A stretch of DNA of 64,000 nt, taken from the NCBI GenBank assembly GCA_017886205.1, contig JAFNEO010000058.1:1-64000 (forward strand), given 5' to 3'. This stretch comes from Candidatus Aminicenantota bacterium. GTDB lineage: Bacteria; Acidobacteriota; Aminicenantia; Aminicenantales; UBA8522. The position numbers and the translations under genes are program-made. The notes beneath the pieces were generated by a model. It was not told the DNA's origin. It saw nothing but the letters and a program-made list of their open reading frames with translations, and did no database searches. This document shows, piece by piece, positions 1 to 9,800 of this stretch. Position 1 is the first letter of the stretch. Every line of letters starts with the position of its first letter.

Positions 1-299
1 CAGGGGTTTACTGGCTCTTTCTATTAAACCCACCTACCGCCCTTAGGGAATTAAGGGCGGCCATGAAGCAGGTAACTGTCTCCGCTAAAGGTCGGCGAGG
101 GAGAGTCCATCCGAAAGCCCTCCGCAGCGTAGCGGGCATGTTTTTTTGACCAAGGCGAGGGCCTGTTGGCGACAAACCCGTTTGAGGGCGGAGCGGGCAG
201 GGATCTCCTCCGGAGGAGGAGAGAGCGTAGCCCGAAAGCGAGCCGCTTTTGGCTCGCCGGGACAAAAGCGGCGTGGTTTGGAGCCAACTGGCCTGAGCC
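1..299 (-). repeat. Long intergenic repeat, copy 1 (divergent, cut by window edge)
   Basis: Read on the minus strand this matches the two copies at 29784-30034 and 53917-54233. It begins with GGCTCAGG just after the TPR gene stop. At 140-90 it carries a block (catgcccgct, then gcggagggctttcg, then gactctcc, then cgacc) nearly the same as 29895-29938. At 60-37 it has a 9-bp hairpin, CCGCCCTTA/TAAGGGCGG with loop ATTCCC. The distal arm seen in the other copies would fall just outside the window. The short ORFs inside it differ between copies and look non-coding. Confidence 0.75.
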
Positions 300-303
300 T
301 TGC

Positions 304-2409
304 TTAGGCCAGACTGTCCACTTTCTTGCTTACATCCCGGTAGGCGGGATTCCAGTCCTTGATCCGATGATATATCTCCAGGGCCTTGCGCCTGTCGCCG
401 TTGTCTTCATGCAGGGAGGCCAGCTCGTAAAGAAGGGCAAAGTGTTCGGCCGAACCCACCTCCACCATCCCCAGGCTCTTTTCCAGCCAGTTCAGCGCCT
501 CGTTATAATTATTGTTCTGCTTGTAAGCCTTGCTGAGGATGCTGCAGCAGTCCAGCGCCCTCCCCGGGTCTTCAGAGGCCATTAGGAATTCCTCGATAGC
601 CTCCTCCACAAGGCCTTGCTCCAGGTAGGCCAGGCCGAGGTTGAAGCGTGTCTCGTAGTCTTTGGTGTCGACTTTCTTGCGGACCTGCTCCCGGAACTCC
701 CTGACGATCTCGGTCAGCTCCTTCTCCAGGATGGAGATGTCCCCGCGGAGCTGCTGGGCTAAGACGTTCTCCAGCATCTCGCGCTCATCTGTGATTTTCT
801 GGCCGAGCTCGTAGAACTTCGTCGCTTCGGCCTCCTCAGCGGGGAGCGGGAGGATCTCCGTATCGGCAAAAAGGTCGGCCGACGTGACCCGCTTCCCGGC
901 GCTCCCTTCATCCTGAAGGACCGAGAGAAATGTCCGGGCTAGCTCGGGCGTCGCCTCGATCTTGGCTTCAATGTCCTGGACTTTCCCGACTGCGCCCTGG
1001 ATCTCCTCGGCCCTGATCTCGGCCTTGACCTCATCCAGGGCCGCGATTTTTCCCTCGATCTTCGGCGAGTGGGGAAACCGGATGTTCAGGTTTTCCAGGA
1101 TGCGCCGGGCGTTGCGGACCAGTCCCTGACTGATGTAGATGTCCACCCTGGCCAGGAGAAGGTCGATGTCTTCCTCTTCCGCTTCGATGGCCGAAAGCGT
1201 ATCCGCCTCGCCCGTCTTTTCATCCACGAAGCCGAAACCTCTCCTTAGTTCGCGGTACTCACGGACTAGGTCCTTGTCCCTCGGGCGGAGTTCGAGGAGC
1301 TCGGCCACGGCGACGAACATTTTCTCGGTCAGGCCTTTCGCCCGGGCCTCTTCCAGGATGACCCTGTTCACGATCTCAAGATAGCTCTTGTGATTCTTGG
1401 CCTTGTAGATCGCGGCCAGTCTTTCCAGAGCCGGCAGGCAGAGATGCTCGGAGCTGAGAACAATCCCGAGAAGCCCGACAGCCTTGTCTTCCTTCTGCTT
1501 CTTGACCATGCTGGCGATGAGCGGCTCGAAGAGCTCGTAGGCCTTCTCGGCTCTGTCTTGCAGCGCATAGACCTTGCCCAGCTTGATCCGCGCCCTAGTC
1601 TCGACGGGATGCGCGGCGACGATCCGGGAGAGGATGTCCTCGGACCTGTCGAGCTCCCGCTCCTCGAGATACAGCGACCCCAGGAGGGTCTGGAAGTGAA
1701 CGTTGTCCTCATCCTTCTTGAGGATCTGGCCGACGAGCTCGAGGGCATACTTGCGCCGGTTGCTCCTCTTGAGGATCTCAACCAAGTTCGTCATAGTCCG
1801 CTGGTCGCTTTCCTTGAGCCTACGGGCCTGATCGATAATCTTCTCGGCCTCCCCGAGTTCATTCCGGCTCAGGTGGATCTCGGCGGCATCGTTGAGCTGG
1901 ACGACGGCCTCCTCGATGAACCCCTCCTGCCGGAGGAGCTCCGCCATGGTGAGCTTGTAGGCGATGTTGTCCCGTTCCAGCTTGATCAGCTTGTCGTAGA
2001 GGAACATGAGCTCCTTGACCCGCTTCTCGCGCCGCAGCTTCTGCTCCGCCTTGAGGTACTCCCGCCGCGCCTCCGCGGTGAAGCCCTGGGAGTTGAGCAG
2101 ATCGCCCAGGCGGACGAGCATGATCACGTTCTCGGGGTCAATCTTGCTGATCTTCTTGTAGATCGCCAGGGCCTGGGAAAAATAGCTCCTAGATTCGTAG
2201 TAACCGGCGACGGCCTGAAAAGCCCTGACCGCCTCCTCGTTCCGGCCCAGCTGGAGGTAGAGGTCCCCGATGATGTTATTGATGCTTATATCGGGCGCCT
2301 CGCCGGAGAGGAGTTTCTTGTACTCGACGATGGCCTCCTCGGTCCGCCCGGCTTTGACCTGGCGTTCGGCCAACTCGAGGATTTTGGCCTTGTCGGTCTT
2401 CTCTTTCAT
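304..2409 (-). CDS. Large tetratricopeptide-repeat (TPR) protein
   Basis: This 701-residue protein is made mostly of TPR helices. An N-terminal array covers about residues 5-390, with repeated patterns such as 'A..EYKKLL.G.AP...I' and 'LG.LYL..GR.EEA..AF'. A charged, probably coiled-coil middle section follows at about 400-570, then a second short TPR array at about 585-690 ('FNLGLAYLEQGLVEEAIEEF'). There is no signal peptide or membrane segment, so it is probably a cytoplasmic scaffold. It lies 2 nt after rnhB, as the last gene of the rpsP operon, and an intergenic repeat follows its stop. The partner and precise function cannot be read from the sequence. Confidence 0.85.
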   Translation of the reverse strand: MKEKTDKAKILELAERQVKAGRTEEAIVEYKKLLSGEAPDISINNIIGDLYLQLGRNEEAVRAFQAVAGYYESRSYFSQALAIYKKISKIDPENVIMLVRLGDLLNSQGFTAEARREYLKAEQKLRREKRVKELMFLYDKLIKLERDNIAYKLTMAELLRQEGFIEEAVVQLNDAAEIHLSRNELGEAEKIIDQARRLKESDQRTMTNLVEILKRSNRRKYALELVGQILKKDEDNVHFQTLLGSLYLEERELDRSEDILSRIVAAHPVETRARIKLGKVYALQDRAEKAYELFEPLIASMVKKQKEDKAVGLLGIVLSSEHLCLPALERLAAIYKAKNHKSYLEIVNRVILEEARAKGLTEKMFVAVAELLELRPRDKDLVREYRELRRGFGFVDEKTGEADTLSAIEAEEEDIDLLLARVDIYISQGLVRNARRILENLNIRFPHSPKIEGKIAALDEVKAEIRAEEIQGAVGKVQDIEAKIEATPELARTFLSVLQDEGSAGKRVTSADLFADTEILPLPAEEAEATKFYELGQKITDEREMLENVLAQQLRGDISILEKELTEIVREFREQVRKKVDTKDYETRFNLGLAYLEQGLVEEAIEEFLMASEDPGRALDCCSILSKAYKQNNNYNEALNWLEKSLGMVEVGSAEHFALLYELASLHEDNGDRRKALEIYHRIKDWNPAYRDVSKKVDSLA

Positions 2410-2411
2410 CC

Positions 2412-3041
2412 TTAGCCGACCTTTCCTTCAAGGTTAAAGGTAAGACGGTGGAGGGGCGTCGGCCCCTTCTCCCTCAGAGCCAGGTAGTGCTCTTTCGTCC
2501 CATAGCCCTTGTTTCTGGCGAGATGGTAGCCCGTAAAGAAATCCTCCAGCCGCCTCATCATCTCATCCCGGACCACCTTGGCCACGATCGAGGCGGCGGC
2601 GACGGTCAGGCTCTTGCGGTCACCCCCCGGGATGCCGAGCTGCGGGCAGCCGAAGCCGCACTCCCGGCGTTTGAATCCATCAACGAGGAGGAAGTCCGGC
2701 GGCGGCGTCAGGTCGGCGACCGCCCGCTTCATCGCCTCGAGCGAAGCCCAGTAGATGTTTATCTCATCAATCTCCAGGCTGGTCGCCAGCCCCACGCCGA
2801 TCCCATCCGCCTCGGCCAGGATCGACCGCGCCAGCTCCCTTCTCTTTAAAGGAGCGAGGAGTTTGGAATCGTCGACCTGTCTCAGCCATCCCTTGACCGG
2901 CCGAGAGATCCAGCGCGAAGGGAAGACCACGGCCGCGGCCACCACCGGTCCGAAGAGTGCTCCCCGGCCGGCTTCATCGACGCCGGCGATCCTCCGGCAA
3001 CTCTGACTCAGGATTTTTTTCTCGATCTTGAAATCCGCCAT
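2412..3041 (-). CDS. rnhB: Ribonuclease HII
   Basis: Ribonuclease HII cleaves the RNA strand of RNA-DNA hybrids and starts removal of misincorporated ribonucleotides. The 209-residue protein has the family signature DEAGRG near residues 22-27, which supplies the first acidic metal ligands, then 'GPVVAAAVV', 'DDSKLL' and 'LLVDGFK', and 'VAAASIVAKVVRD'. Length is normal for RNase HII. It follows rplS and precedes the TPR gene by 2 nt, the order seen in many bacteria where rnhB follows trmD-rplS. Expression probably comes from the rpsP promoter. Confidence 0.96.
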   Translation of the reverse strand: MADFKIEKKILSQSCRRIAGVDEAGRGALFGPVVAAAVVFPSRWISRPVKGWLRQVDDSKLLAPLKRRELARSILAEADGIGVGLATSLEIDEINIYWASLEAMKRAVADLTPPPDFLLVDGFKRRECGFGCPQLGIPGGDRKSLTVAAASIVAKVVRDEMMRRLEDFFTGYHLARNKGYGTKEHYLALREKGPTPLHRLTFNLEGKVG

Positions 3042-3085
3042 TTCTGCTCTTTAAGGAGAGGAATGGCCCCAGCCCTAATGTCCGG

Positions 3086-3427
3086 TTATCTGACTTCCCT
3101 CAGCTTGGCAGCCTTGCCCTTGAGGTCACGCAGGTAATAGAGCTTGGCCCTCCTCACCTTCCCCTTCTTGACGATTTCGACCTTCTTGACGCTCTTGGCA
3201 TGGAGAGGGAAGATCCTCTCCACTCCCACGCCGAACGAAACCTTCCGCACCGTGAATGATGCCCCGAGGCCGCTTCCTCTCTTGGAGATGACGTCTCCCT
3301 TGAAAACCTGGATGCGTTCTTTATCTCCCTCTTTGATGATCACGTGGACCTTGATCGTGTCCCCGACACCGAACGGTTCAAGGTCTGTCTTTCGTTCCTT
3401 TTCTTCAACCAGATCAATCAGGCTCAT
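3086..3427 (-). CDS. rplS: 50S ribosomal protein L19
   Basis: This is the 113-residue ribosomal protein L19, which sits at the 30S-50S interface. The sequence shows '[20 protein letters not shown]', '[11 protein letters not shown]' and '[10 protein letters not shown]'. A longer frame runs upstream, but the ATG at 3427 is chosen because it gives the normal L19 N-terminus and has a purine-rich site (GGAAAGGAAAAG) just before it. The start overlaps the end of trmD by 14 nt, so translation is probably coupled. Confidence 0.96.
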   Translation of the reverse strand: MSLIDLVEEKERKTDLEPFGVGDTIKVHVIIKEGDKERIQVFKGDVISKRGSGLGASFTVRKVSFGVGVERIFPLHAKSVKKVEIVKKGKVRRAKLYYLRDLKGKAAKLREVR

Positions 3428-4160
3428 CGTCTTTTCCTTTCCTTCGCGCTGACTCTGAGAGCTTTCGGCCGCCTGGAGCGAGCTTCTTCTTAGCCAGGAG
3501 GTCGGGCCGAACCTCCCTGGTCTTTGCCAGGGCCTCCCGGCGACGCCAGTCGCTAATTCTAGCATGATTTCCAGAGAAAAGCACCTGGGGAACCTTCATT
3601 CCCCGAAAATCCCGTGGCCGGGTGTAGTGCGGGAAATCGAGAAGGCCGTCGAAGAACGAGTCCTGGCGGACCGACTCCCCCTTACCCACGACACCGGGGA
3701 TAAAGCGGGAGACGGCCTCCATGACCACCCAGGCGGCCGGCTCGCCGCCGGTGAGAACATAGTCTCCAATCGATATCTCACCGTTCACCAGGTGCCGGCC
3801 GACCCGTTCGTCGACGCCCTCGTAACGGCCGCAGATCAGGATGACCTGCGGGACCCGGGATAGCTTCCGGGCCAGCGCCGAATCGAGCCTGACTCCCTGG
3901 GGCGACAGGAGGAAGACGCGGCTCCGCTTGTTCTTGCGAACGGCCTCGACCGCCTCGAAGATGGGCTCGGGCTTGAGGACCATGCCTTCCCCTCCGCCGA
4001 AGGGCCGGTCGTCCACCTGCCTGTGTTTGTCGTGGGTGTAGTCCCTCAGGTCATGGACAGAAACCTCGATAAGCCCTCTTTCCAGCGCCTTCTTGGCCAC
4101 TCCCCCGGAGAAAAAGCCGGCCAACATCTCGGGGAAGATGGTGATGATGTCAAATCTCAT
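3414..4160 (-). CDS. trmD: tRNA (guanine37-N1)-methyltransferase
   Basis: TrmD methylates G37 of tRNAs reading CNN codons, using S-adenosylmethionine in a deep trefoil knot, and so limits +1 frameshifting. The 248-residue protein has the expected order: '[13 protein letters not shown]', '[25 protein letters not shown]', '[12 protein letters not shown]' and '[12 protein letters not shown]'. Length is typical. It overlaps rimM by 11 nt and rplS by 14 nt, so the three are tightly coupled. The C-terminal tail is lysine/arginine rich. Confidence 0.97.
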   Translation of the reverse strand: MRFDIITIFPEMLAGFFSGGVAKKALERGLIEVSVHDLRDYTHDKHRQVDDRPFGGGEGMVLKPEPIFEAVEAVRKNKRSRVFLLSPQGVRLDSALARKLSRVPQVILICGRYEGVDERVGRHLVNGEISIGDYVLTGGEPAAWVVMEAVSRFIPGVVGKGESVRQDSFFDGLLDFPHYTRPRDFRGMKVPQVLFSGNHARISDWRRREALAKTREVRPDLLAKKKLAPGGRKLSESARRKGKDDEPD

Positions 4161-4659
4161 TCAAATCCAGCAGCCCGTCCGGCGGGTCAATACGGATCCG
4201 CTTCCCAGGCACATCCACTTCGATGCAGATCGACTCATGGAACGGAATGAGGATCTCTTTTCCTTCCCCTTCGACCACCAGAAGGTCGCCCGGGCCGGTG
4301 GACAGCACATCCTTGACCCGGCCGGTCATTTTTCCATGGCCGTCGATGACCGAGCAACCGATGAGCTGGAAGAGAAAGTACTCGTCCTTTTCGCGTTCCT
4401 TCAGGGCTTCCTCGGGGACAAGAACGTCCAGACCGGCCAGGCGGTCGGCTTGGGAGAGGGAATCCACGCCCTCCAGTTTGAGGTCGAAATTTTTTCCCCG
4501 GGGGACCACAGACTCGACGGCATATTCTCTGAGATCCCCCTCTCTCCCTATGAAAACGCTCTTCAGCCCCGAGCAATCAGTCGGCGTTATATAAAAGAAC
4601 CTGAGTCTAAGCTCTCCTTTTTGACCTTGGCTTCTTAATATCCGGGCAACGGTGATCAA
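4150..4659 (-). CDS. rimM: Ribosome maturation factor RimM
   Basis: RimM helps mature the 3' domain of 16S rRNA in the 30S subunit and binds protein S19. The 169-residue protein shows the N-terminal barrel ('VARILRSQGQKGELRLRF') and the C-terminal PRC-barrel ('DEYFLFQLIGCSVIDGHGKMTGRVKDVLSTGPGDLLVVE', then 'IPFHESICIEVDVPGKRIRI'). The start is a TTG at 4657-4659 directly next to the khpA stop, so initiation probably depends on coupling. The end overlaps trmD by 11 nt. Confidence 0.94.
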   Translation of the reverse strand: MITVARILRSQGQKGELRLRFFYITPTDCSGLKSVFIGREGDLREYAVESVVPRGKNFDLKLEGVDSLSQADRLAGLDVLVPEEALKEREKDEYFLFQLIGCSVIDGHGKMTGRVKDVLSTGPGDLLVVEGEGKEILIPFHESICIEVDVPGKRIRIDPPDGLLDLNEI

Positions 4660-4896
4660 CTATGGCTTTTCGATGATCTCGAGGTTGAATCTCCTCTTTA
4701 ATTTCATCCCCGCGGCGCCCAGGATGATCCGTATGGCCCGGGCCGTCCGTCCCTGTTTTCCGATGACTTTCCCCAGATCCTCCGGAGCCACCTTGAGCTC
4801 CAGGATGGTGGTCTGTTCACCTTCCAGCTGGGAAACCTGCACCCTCTCCGGGTTGTCAACGAGCGCTTTAGCAATCAATTCAACGAGTTCTTTCAC
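4660..4896 (-). CDS. khpA: KH-domain RNA-binding protein KhpA
   Basis: This is a 78-residue single KH-domain protein of the KhpA/YlqC family. The diagnostic loop '[18 protein letters not shown]' holds the GxxG motif (GKQG). In Gram-positive bacteria KhpA binds RNA with KhpB and affects cell division and elongation; here only RNA binding can be supported. Translation starts at GTG (4894-4896) behind a strong TAAGGAGG site. It lies between rpsP and rimM, its usual place. Confidence 0.93.
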   Translation of the reverse strand: MKELVELIAKALVDNPERVQVSQLEGEQTTILELKVAPEDLGKVIGKQGRTARAIRIILGAAGMKLKRRFNLEIIEKP

Positions 4897-4923
4897 CGTG
4901 ACCTCCTTAAAGGCAAAGAATGT

Positions 4924-5178
4924 TTAATCGGAAAGTTTTTTCCGCTGGGAAGCTCTATCCAAGAGAGATTGGACCGTCTGCGACGGCCGGGCGCCCTTGG
5001 CCAGCCAGGACTTGGCTTTTTCGAGGTCGATCTGGAACTCGACGGGGTCGCCCAAAGGGTTATAGTTCCCGATGAAATCCTTGGCCCTGCTCTGCCGGGA
5101 GCTCCGAGATTCCATGACGACGATCCGATAGAAGGGCTTCTTGGCCGCGCCGAAACGCATCAATCGCATGCTAAGCAT
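4924..5178 (-). CDS. rpsP: 30S ribosomal protein S16
   Basis: S16 is an early-assembly 30S protein. The 84-residue sequence has the family core 'RLMRFGAAKKPFYRIVVMESRSSR' and 'FIGNYNPLGDPVEFQIDLEKAKSWLAKGA'. It is the first gene of the operon; the near-consensus promoter at 5210-5238 lies 32 nt upstream. In many bacteria ffh comes just before rpsP, but here ffh is about 17 kb away. Confidence 0.96.
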   Translation of the reverse strand: MLSMRLMRFGAAKKPFYRIVVMESRSSRQSRAKDFIGNYNPLGDPVEFQIDLEKAKSWLAKGARPSQTVQSLLDRASQRKKLSD

Positions 5179-5209
5179 TGGACACCACTACCTTGTAAAA
5201 TGATTACAA

Positions 5210-5238
5210 ATGATAGCGAAAATCGCCCCTGAAGTCAA
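5210..5238 (-). promoter_or_regulatory. Promoter of the rpsP operon
   Basis: On the minus strand: -35 TTGACT (5238-5233), 17-bp spacer, -10 TATCAT (5215-5210). This is close to the vegetative sigma consensus, and the rpsP start is 31 bases below the -10 box. Confidence 0.8.
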
Positions 5239-5320
5239 CCGGAATCAAAGTCTTGCGGGAAGAGGGCTTTGACAATCGGGCTCGGAATTGATAATTTCTC
5301 CCCAAAAAAGAGGTCGCCTT

Positions 5321-6599
5321 ATGACCCTGGCCGACTGGCTGGTCGTCGCTGTCTTGTGTCTCATCTCCCTGGCCGTCGGCCTGGTCTTCACTCGGCGGGC
5401 AGGGCGACAGGGGGCCAGCGGGTATTTCACCGGCAACCGCAGCCTCCCCTGGTGGGCGATCGGGCTGTCCAACACGGCCACCTACCAGTCCGGCAACGGC
5501 GCCTTCGTCATGCTCGTCCTGGTCTTCGGACTCTCCGGGAACTGGATGTGGTGGGCCTCCTAGGTCGTCTGGATGCCGCTCGTGGCCATCATCTGGGCGG
5601 CGATGTGGCGCCGGATGCAGATCGTCACCACGGCCGAGCTGATCACCCTCCGCTACGGAGGCAAGGTCGCTCTCCTGGCGCGCAAGGTCTATGCCCTTCT
5701 CGGCTTTTGCTACGCCGTTATCATCATCAGCTACATCACAGGGTTTTTTCCCAAAACGGTCGCTCCCCTGATCCCCTTCAGCGAAGCGAAAATCTTGCTT
5801 ATTTTCGGCGGAGTGACCGCAATTTATACCGTTTTCGGAGGGCTCATCGGGGTCGTCTTCACCGACGTCATCCAGTTCTTCATCCTCTTCCTGGGCAACT
5901 TTATCTTCCTTCTTATCGCCATCCCCCAGCACGACGGCTGGCAGGCGATCGCGGAAAGGGCGCAGCTCCACCGGCCGGAGGCCCTCCAGCAGTTCCCCCC
6001 GACCAGCCTGATCCCCGCCCTGACTGTCGCCATGCTCGTCCTCCAGGGCCTATTCTTCTCAGGTTCACCCACGGCCGGAGAGGGTATGACGGCCCAGCGC
6101 TTCATGGGCGCCAGGAGCGAACGCCACGCCATAGGAGGTCAGCTCTTCAACTCCTTCCTGGCCCTTTCTCTGAGGACGGTCCCCCTGATCGGGCTCGGAC
6201 TAGTGGCTCTGTCCCTCTTCTGGACAAAAGACCTGATCGGCCAGGTTGGAGTCGCACCTCCAGGTTTCAGGCTTCTCCAAGACCCGGCCTATGCCTGGGG
6301 GGAGCTGGTCAACCTGTCGCGGCTTCCGGCCGGTTTCAAGGGCGTCCTGGTGGCCGCCGGGACTCTGGAGAAAGATCAGGACAAAAGCCGGACCTTCCAT
6401 GGGAGGAGGACAGAGTATCGGCCATCTCGTAGTCAGCTGCCTCCTCGGCATCGCCTCCTGTTTGGGGCTGATGGTCATGACCAACTCTCTGTTCGCCGGA
6501 GACTGGGCGCTTTTTATCGTCGGCGCCTTGGGGTTCGGCCTGTTCGGGTACTGGCTTATCAAGAGGATATTTGTGGCTAGGGATGTCTCTCCTAGCTGA
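5321..6599 (+). pseudogene. Decayed sodium/solute symporter (SSF family)
   Basis: The intact parent would be a multi-span Na+-coupled transporter. The start at 5321 has a GAGGT site and gives 'MTLADWLVVAVLCLISLAVGL' followed by the SSF-like 'GYFTGNRSLPWWAIGLSNTATY'. Three lesions are visible. First, an in-frame TAG at 5561-5563 replaces what looks like Trp in 'WWAS-VVWM' (TGG to TAG). Second, the frame continues to about 6375 ('FKGVLVAAGTLEKDQDKS') but then runs into nonsense. Third, C-terminal membrane sequence ('HLVVSCLLGIASCLGLMVM', 'IVGALGFGLFGYWLIKRIF') resumes in another frame up to 6599. Total coding sequence is about 430 codons, so an internal stretch also appears deleted compared with usual SSF lengths of 500-600. 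Confidence 0.85.
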
Positions 6600-6812
6600 A
6601 GGAGTGAGTATATGCTGGTCGCTAGCAAAAGCCGGGTCACTTACCGGAATATATGGCCGTTAGTCGAATATATGTCCACAATTCGCCCAGGGTTGTGTAA
6701 AATTGAACCATCTCCATGAGAAAGGCGTATCTCATATTATGACTCTGTCGTGCCGCTTCGCTCCTGACAATCACGGTTTGGCATAAATGAATAAAACCAA
6801 AGGAGGCTTTCT
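6600..6812. other. Intergenic leader of the tricorn-like gene
   Basis: No gene is seen. It holds an imperfect direct repeat 'GAATATATGgCC' / 'GAATATATGtCC' (6647-6658 and 6666-6677) and a small inverted repeat ATGAGA...TCTCAT (6716-6735). Either could be a regulator site for the downstream protease, but neither was matched to a known operator, and no convincing -35/-10 pair was found. Confidence 0.3.
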
Positions 6813-9800
6813 ATGAAACGGATTTTCTGGCTCTTTCTGACCGTATTGATCATCGTCCCACTGATTGCGGCATCGGAAGATACAACCATCCTGGCCCAGA
6901 AGCCTACCCTCAGCCGAACGCACGTCGTCTTTGTCTACGCTGGTGATCTCTGGAAAGTCTCCCGCCAAGGAGGGGCCGCCCAGAGATTGACCTCCGGACC
7001 GGGGGTGGAGACCAATCCTATCTTCTCCCCGGATGGCTCCTCGATCGCCTTCACCGGCGAATATGACGGTAACGTGGATGTCTTCGTCATGCCTGCGGAA
7101 GGCGGTGAGCCCCGGAGGCTGACCTGGCATCCCTCTCCGGACATCGTGTTGGGTTGGACGCCGGAAGGAAAGGAAATCCTCTTCACCTCCGGCCGCACGG
7201 CCTACTCCAGGTTCAACGAGCTCTTTACAGTCGGGGTAGAGGGCGGGTTCCCAAAGAGACTGCCCCTGCCTATGGGATATGAGGGAAGCTTTTCCTCAGA
7301 CGGAAAGCACATCGCCTACGTCCCTTTGCGCCGGGCTTTCAGCGCCTGGAAGCGCTACCGGGGGGGGTTGGCCACCGCGATCTGGATCGCCGACCTCTCC
7401 GATTCCAGCATCGAGAAAATAGCCCGGACCGATTCCAACGATTTTGAGCCCATGTGGGTCGGGAATAAGGTCTATTTTCTCTCCGACAGGGAGGGGCCGG
7501 TCACCCTCTTTTCCTATGACGTCAAGACAAACGAAGTGAGCCGGGCGCTCGAAAACGACGGCCTGGACCTCAAGTCGGCCTCGGCCGGACCGGGGGCGAT
7601 CGTCTACGAGCAGTTCGGCTCCCTCAATCTCTATGACTTGGCCACTGGGAGTACAAGCTCCTTATCCATCTCCATCGCCGGGGATATGCTCGAAGTCCGG
7701 GATAAGTTCGTGAATGTCGGTGACAGCCTCTCCTCACCCAGTCTCTCTCCCAACGCTGTCCGGGCCGTTTTTGAAGCTCGGGGGGAGGTCATCACGGTTC
7801 CGGAAGAAAAGGGTGATTTCCGCAATCTTACAAACACCCCGGGAGTCATGGAGCGCTATCCGTCCTGGTCTCCCGACGGGCAAAAGATCGCCTATTTTTC
7901 GGATGAATCAGGCGAATACATGCTCCATGTTCGGGACCAGAAAGGGAGCGGCGAGGTGGTCCGCATCGAACTCGAAAAAAATCCTTCTTTTTATTTTGCC
8001 CCCCGCTGGTCTCCCGACAATAAAAAAATTGCCTACATAGACTGCCACCTGAACCTCTGGTACGTGGACCTTGAAAAGAAAACGCCGATCAAGGTGGATA
8101 AGGACCGCTTCCTCGGCGGCTCGGACAGCCTTGTTCCCAACTGGTCGCCCGATTCCAAATGGCTGGCCTATGTCAAGCGGCTGCCCAACTACTTGGGAAC
8201 AATCTTCCTCTACTCACTGGAAAGTGGACAAAGCACCCCGATCACCGACGGCATGAGCGACGCCCGCCTGCCCGTGTTCGACCCCGGGGGAAAATATCTC
8301 TATTTCACGGCGAGCACCGATTCGGGCGCTTCTCTTCAGCCGGATATCCACAGCATCTTCCGGGAAGTGACAAGCACCGTCTATCTTGCTGTGCTTGACA
8401 AAACAGAGCCCACGCCCTTTGTTCCACAGAGCGATGAGGAGAAGCCTGACGACAAGTCTAAGAAGACATCTGAAGAACCCGGGAAAAAAGAAGAGGAAAA
8501 GAGCGGGAAAGCGGACACTCAGGCTGCGGACAAATCTCAAGAGGAAACGAAGCCCGCCAAAGATATCATCGTCAAGATCGACCTCGAGGGCATCCTCCAG
8601 CGCATCCTGGCTATTCCCATACCGGCGCGCAGCTATATCGATCTCCAAGCCGGGGAGGCCGGAACGCTCCTGGGCGTAGCGGCCGATGCACCGCTGCCGG
8701 GATCACCCTTTCCGCAAGGTTCCTCCGTACATCGTTTCGACTTGAAGGAACGCCGGGCCGACGTGGTTGTGAGCGGCGTCGATGCCTTTGAGATGGCCCG
8801 AAGCGGGAAGAAATACCTATACAGCCAGAAAGGAAGTTGGCGCATCGGAACGCTCAAGCCCATGCCGCCATCAGGCGCTCCCTCTCCACCTCCTTCAGCC
8901 GGGGCGACTCCTGATAAAGCCATGCCGACACAGGACATCCAGATCAGGGTAAAACCGCTCGAGGAGTGGCGCCAGATGTACCGCGAAGCCTGGCGCATCG
9001 AACGGGAATTTTTCTACGACCCCAACCTCCACGGCCTGGACCTGGAAAGGACGCAAAAAAAGTACGCTCCCTATGTAGACGCCGTGGTTTCGAGGATGGA
9101 CCTGAACTACCTATTTGCCGAGATGCTCGGGGAGATCACGGTGGGCCATCTCGGTGTCGGAGGCGGCGACATCCCCCGTGCGCAGCGGGTTCCCACCGGC
9201 CTCCTGGGTGCGGACTATGCCATAGAAAACGGCCGCTACCGCTTCGCTCGTGTCTACTCTGGGGAAAACTGGAATCCTCAGTTCCAGGCTCCCCTGACCC
9301 AACCTGGAGTGAACGTCAAGAGCGGTGAGTACCTGTTGGCCGTGGACGGCCGGGAGATCACGGGCACGGACGATGTTTTCAAATTCTTCGAGGCCAAAGC
9401 GGGAAAACAGGTCGTTCTCACCGTCGGGCCGGAGCCGAAGATGGAGGGCACGCGGGAGGTGACGGTCGTCCCCATAAGCAGCGAGACGGCTCTGCGCAAT
9501 TTCGCCTGGATCGAGGACAACCGGCGCTATGTGGAACGGATCACCAAGGGAAAGGCGGCCTACGTCTACATGCCGGACACGGCCTTCGGAGGGTACACCT
9601 ATTTCAACCGGTATTTTTACGCCCAGGTCGGCCGTGACGCTCTCATCGTGGATGAGCGTTTCAACGGCGGAGGCATGCTGGCCACGGATATAATCGAGCG
9701 TTTCCAGCGAAAGATGATGAGCCTCGTCGCCAGCCGCGACGGAGAGGACGAGGTGCAGCCTCAGGGTGCTATCTTCGGGCCCAAAGTCATGCTCATCAAC

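Noticed and set aside
8-585. Short ORFs at the window start (8-265 minus, 51-287 minus, 166-585 plus)
   Set aside because: They lie in the intergenic repeat or opposite the TPR gene; the corresponding frames in the other repeat copies are broken and differ.
5561-5563. In-frame TAG in the symporter as possible recoding (pyrrolysine or stop readthrough)
   Set aside because: The codon replaces a likely Trp by one base change, and the same gene has a second frame loss and an internal deletion, so simple decay explains it.
6716-6735. Small inverted repeat ATGAGA/TCTCAT as terminator of the symporter gene
   Set aside because: Stem of 6 bp, AT-rich, no T-run; too weak to call.
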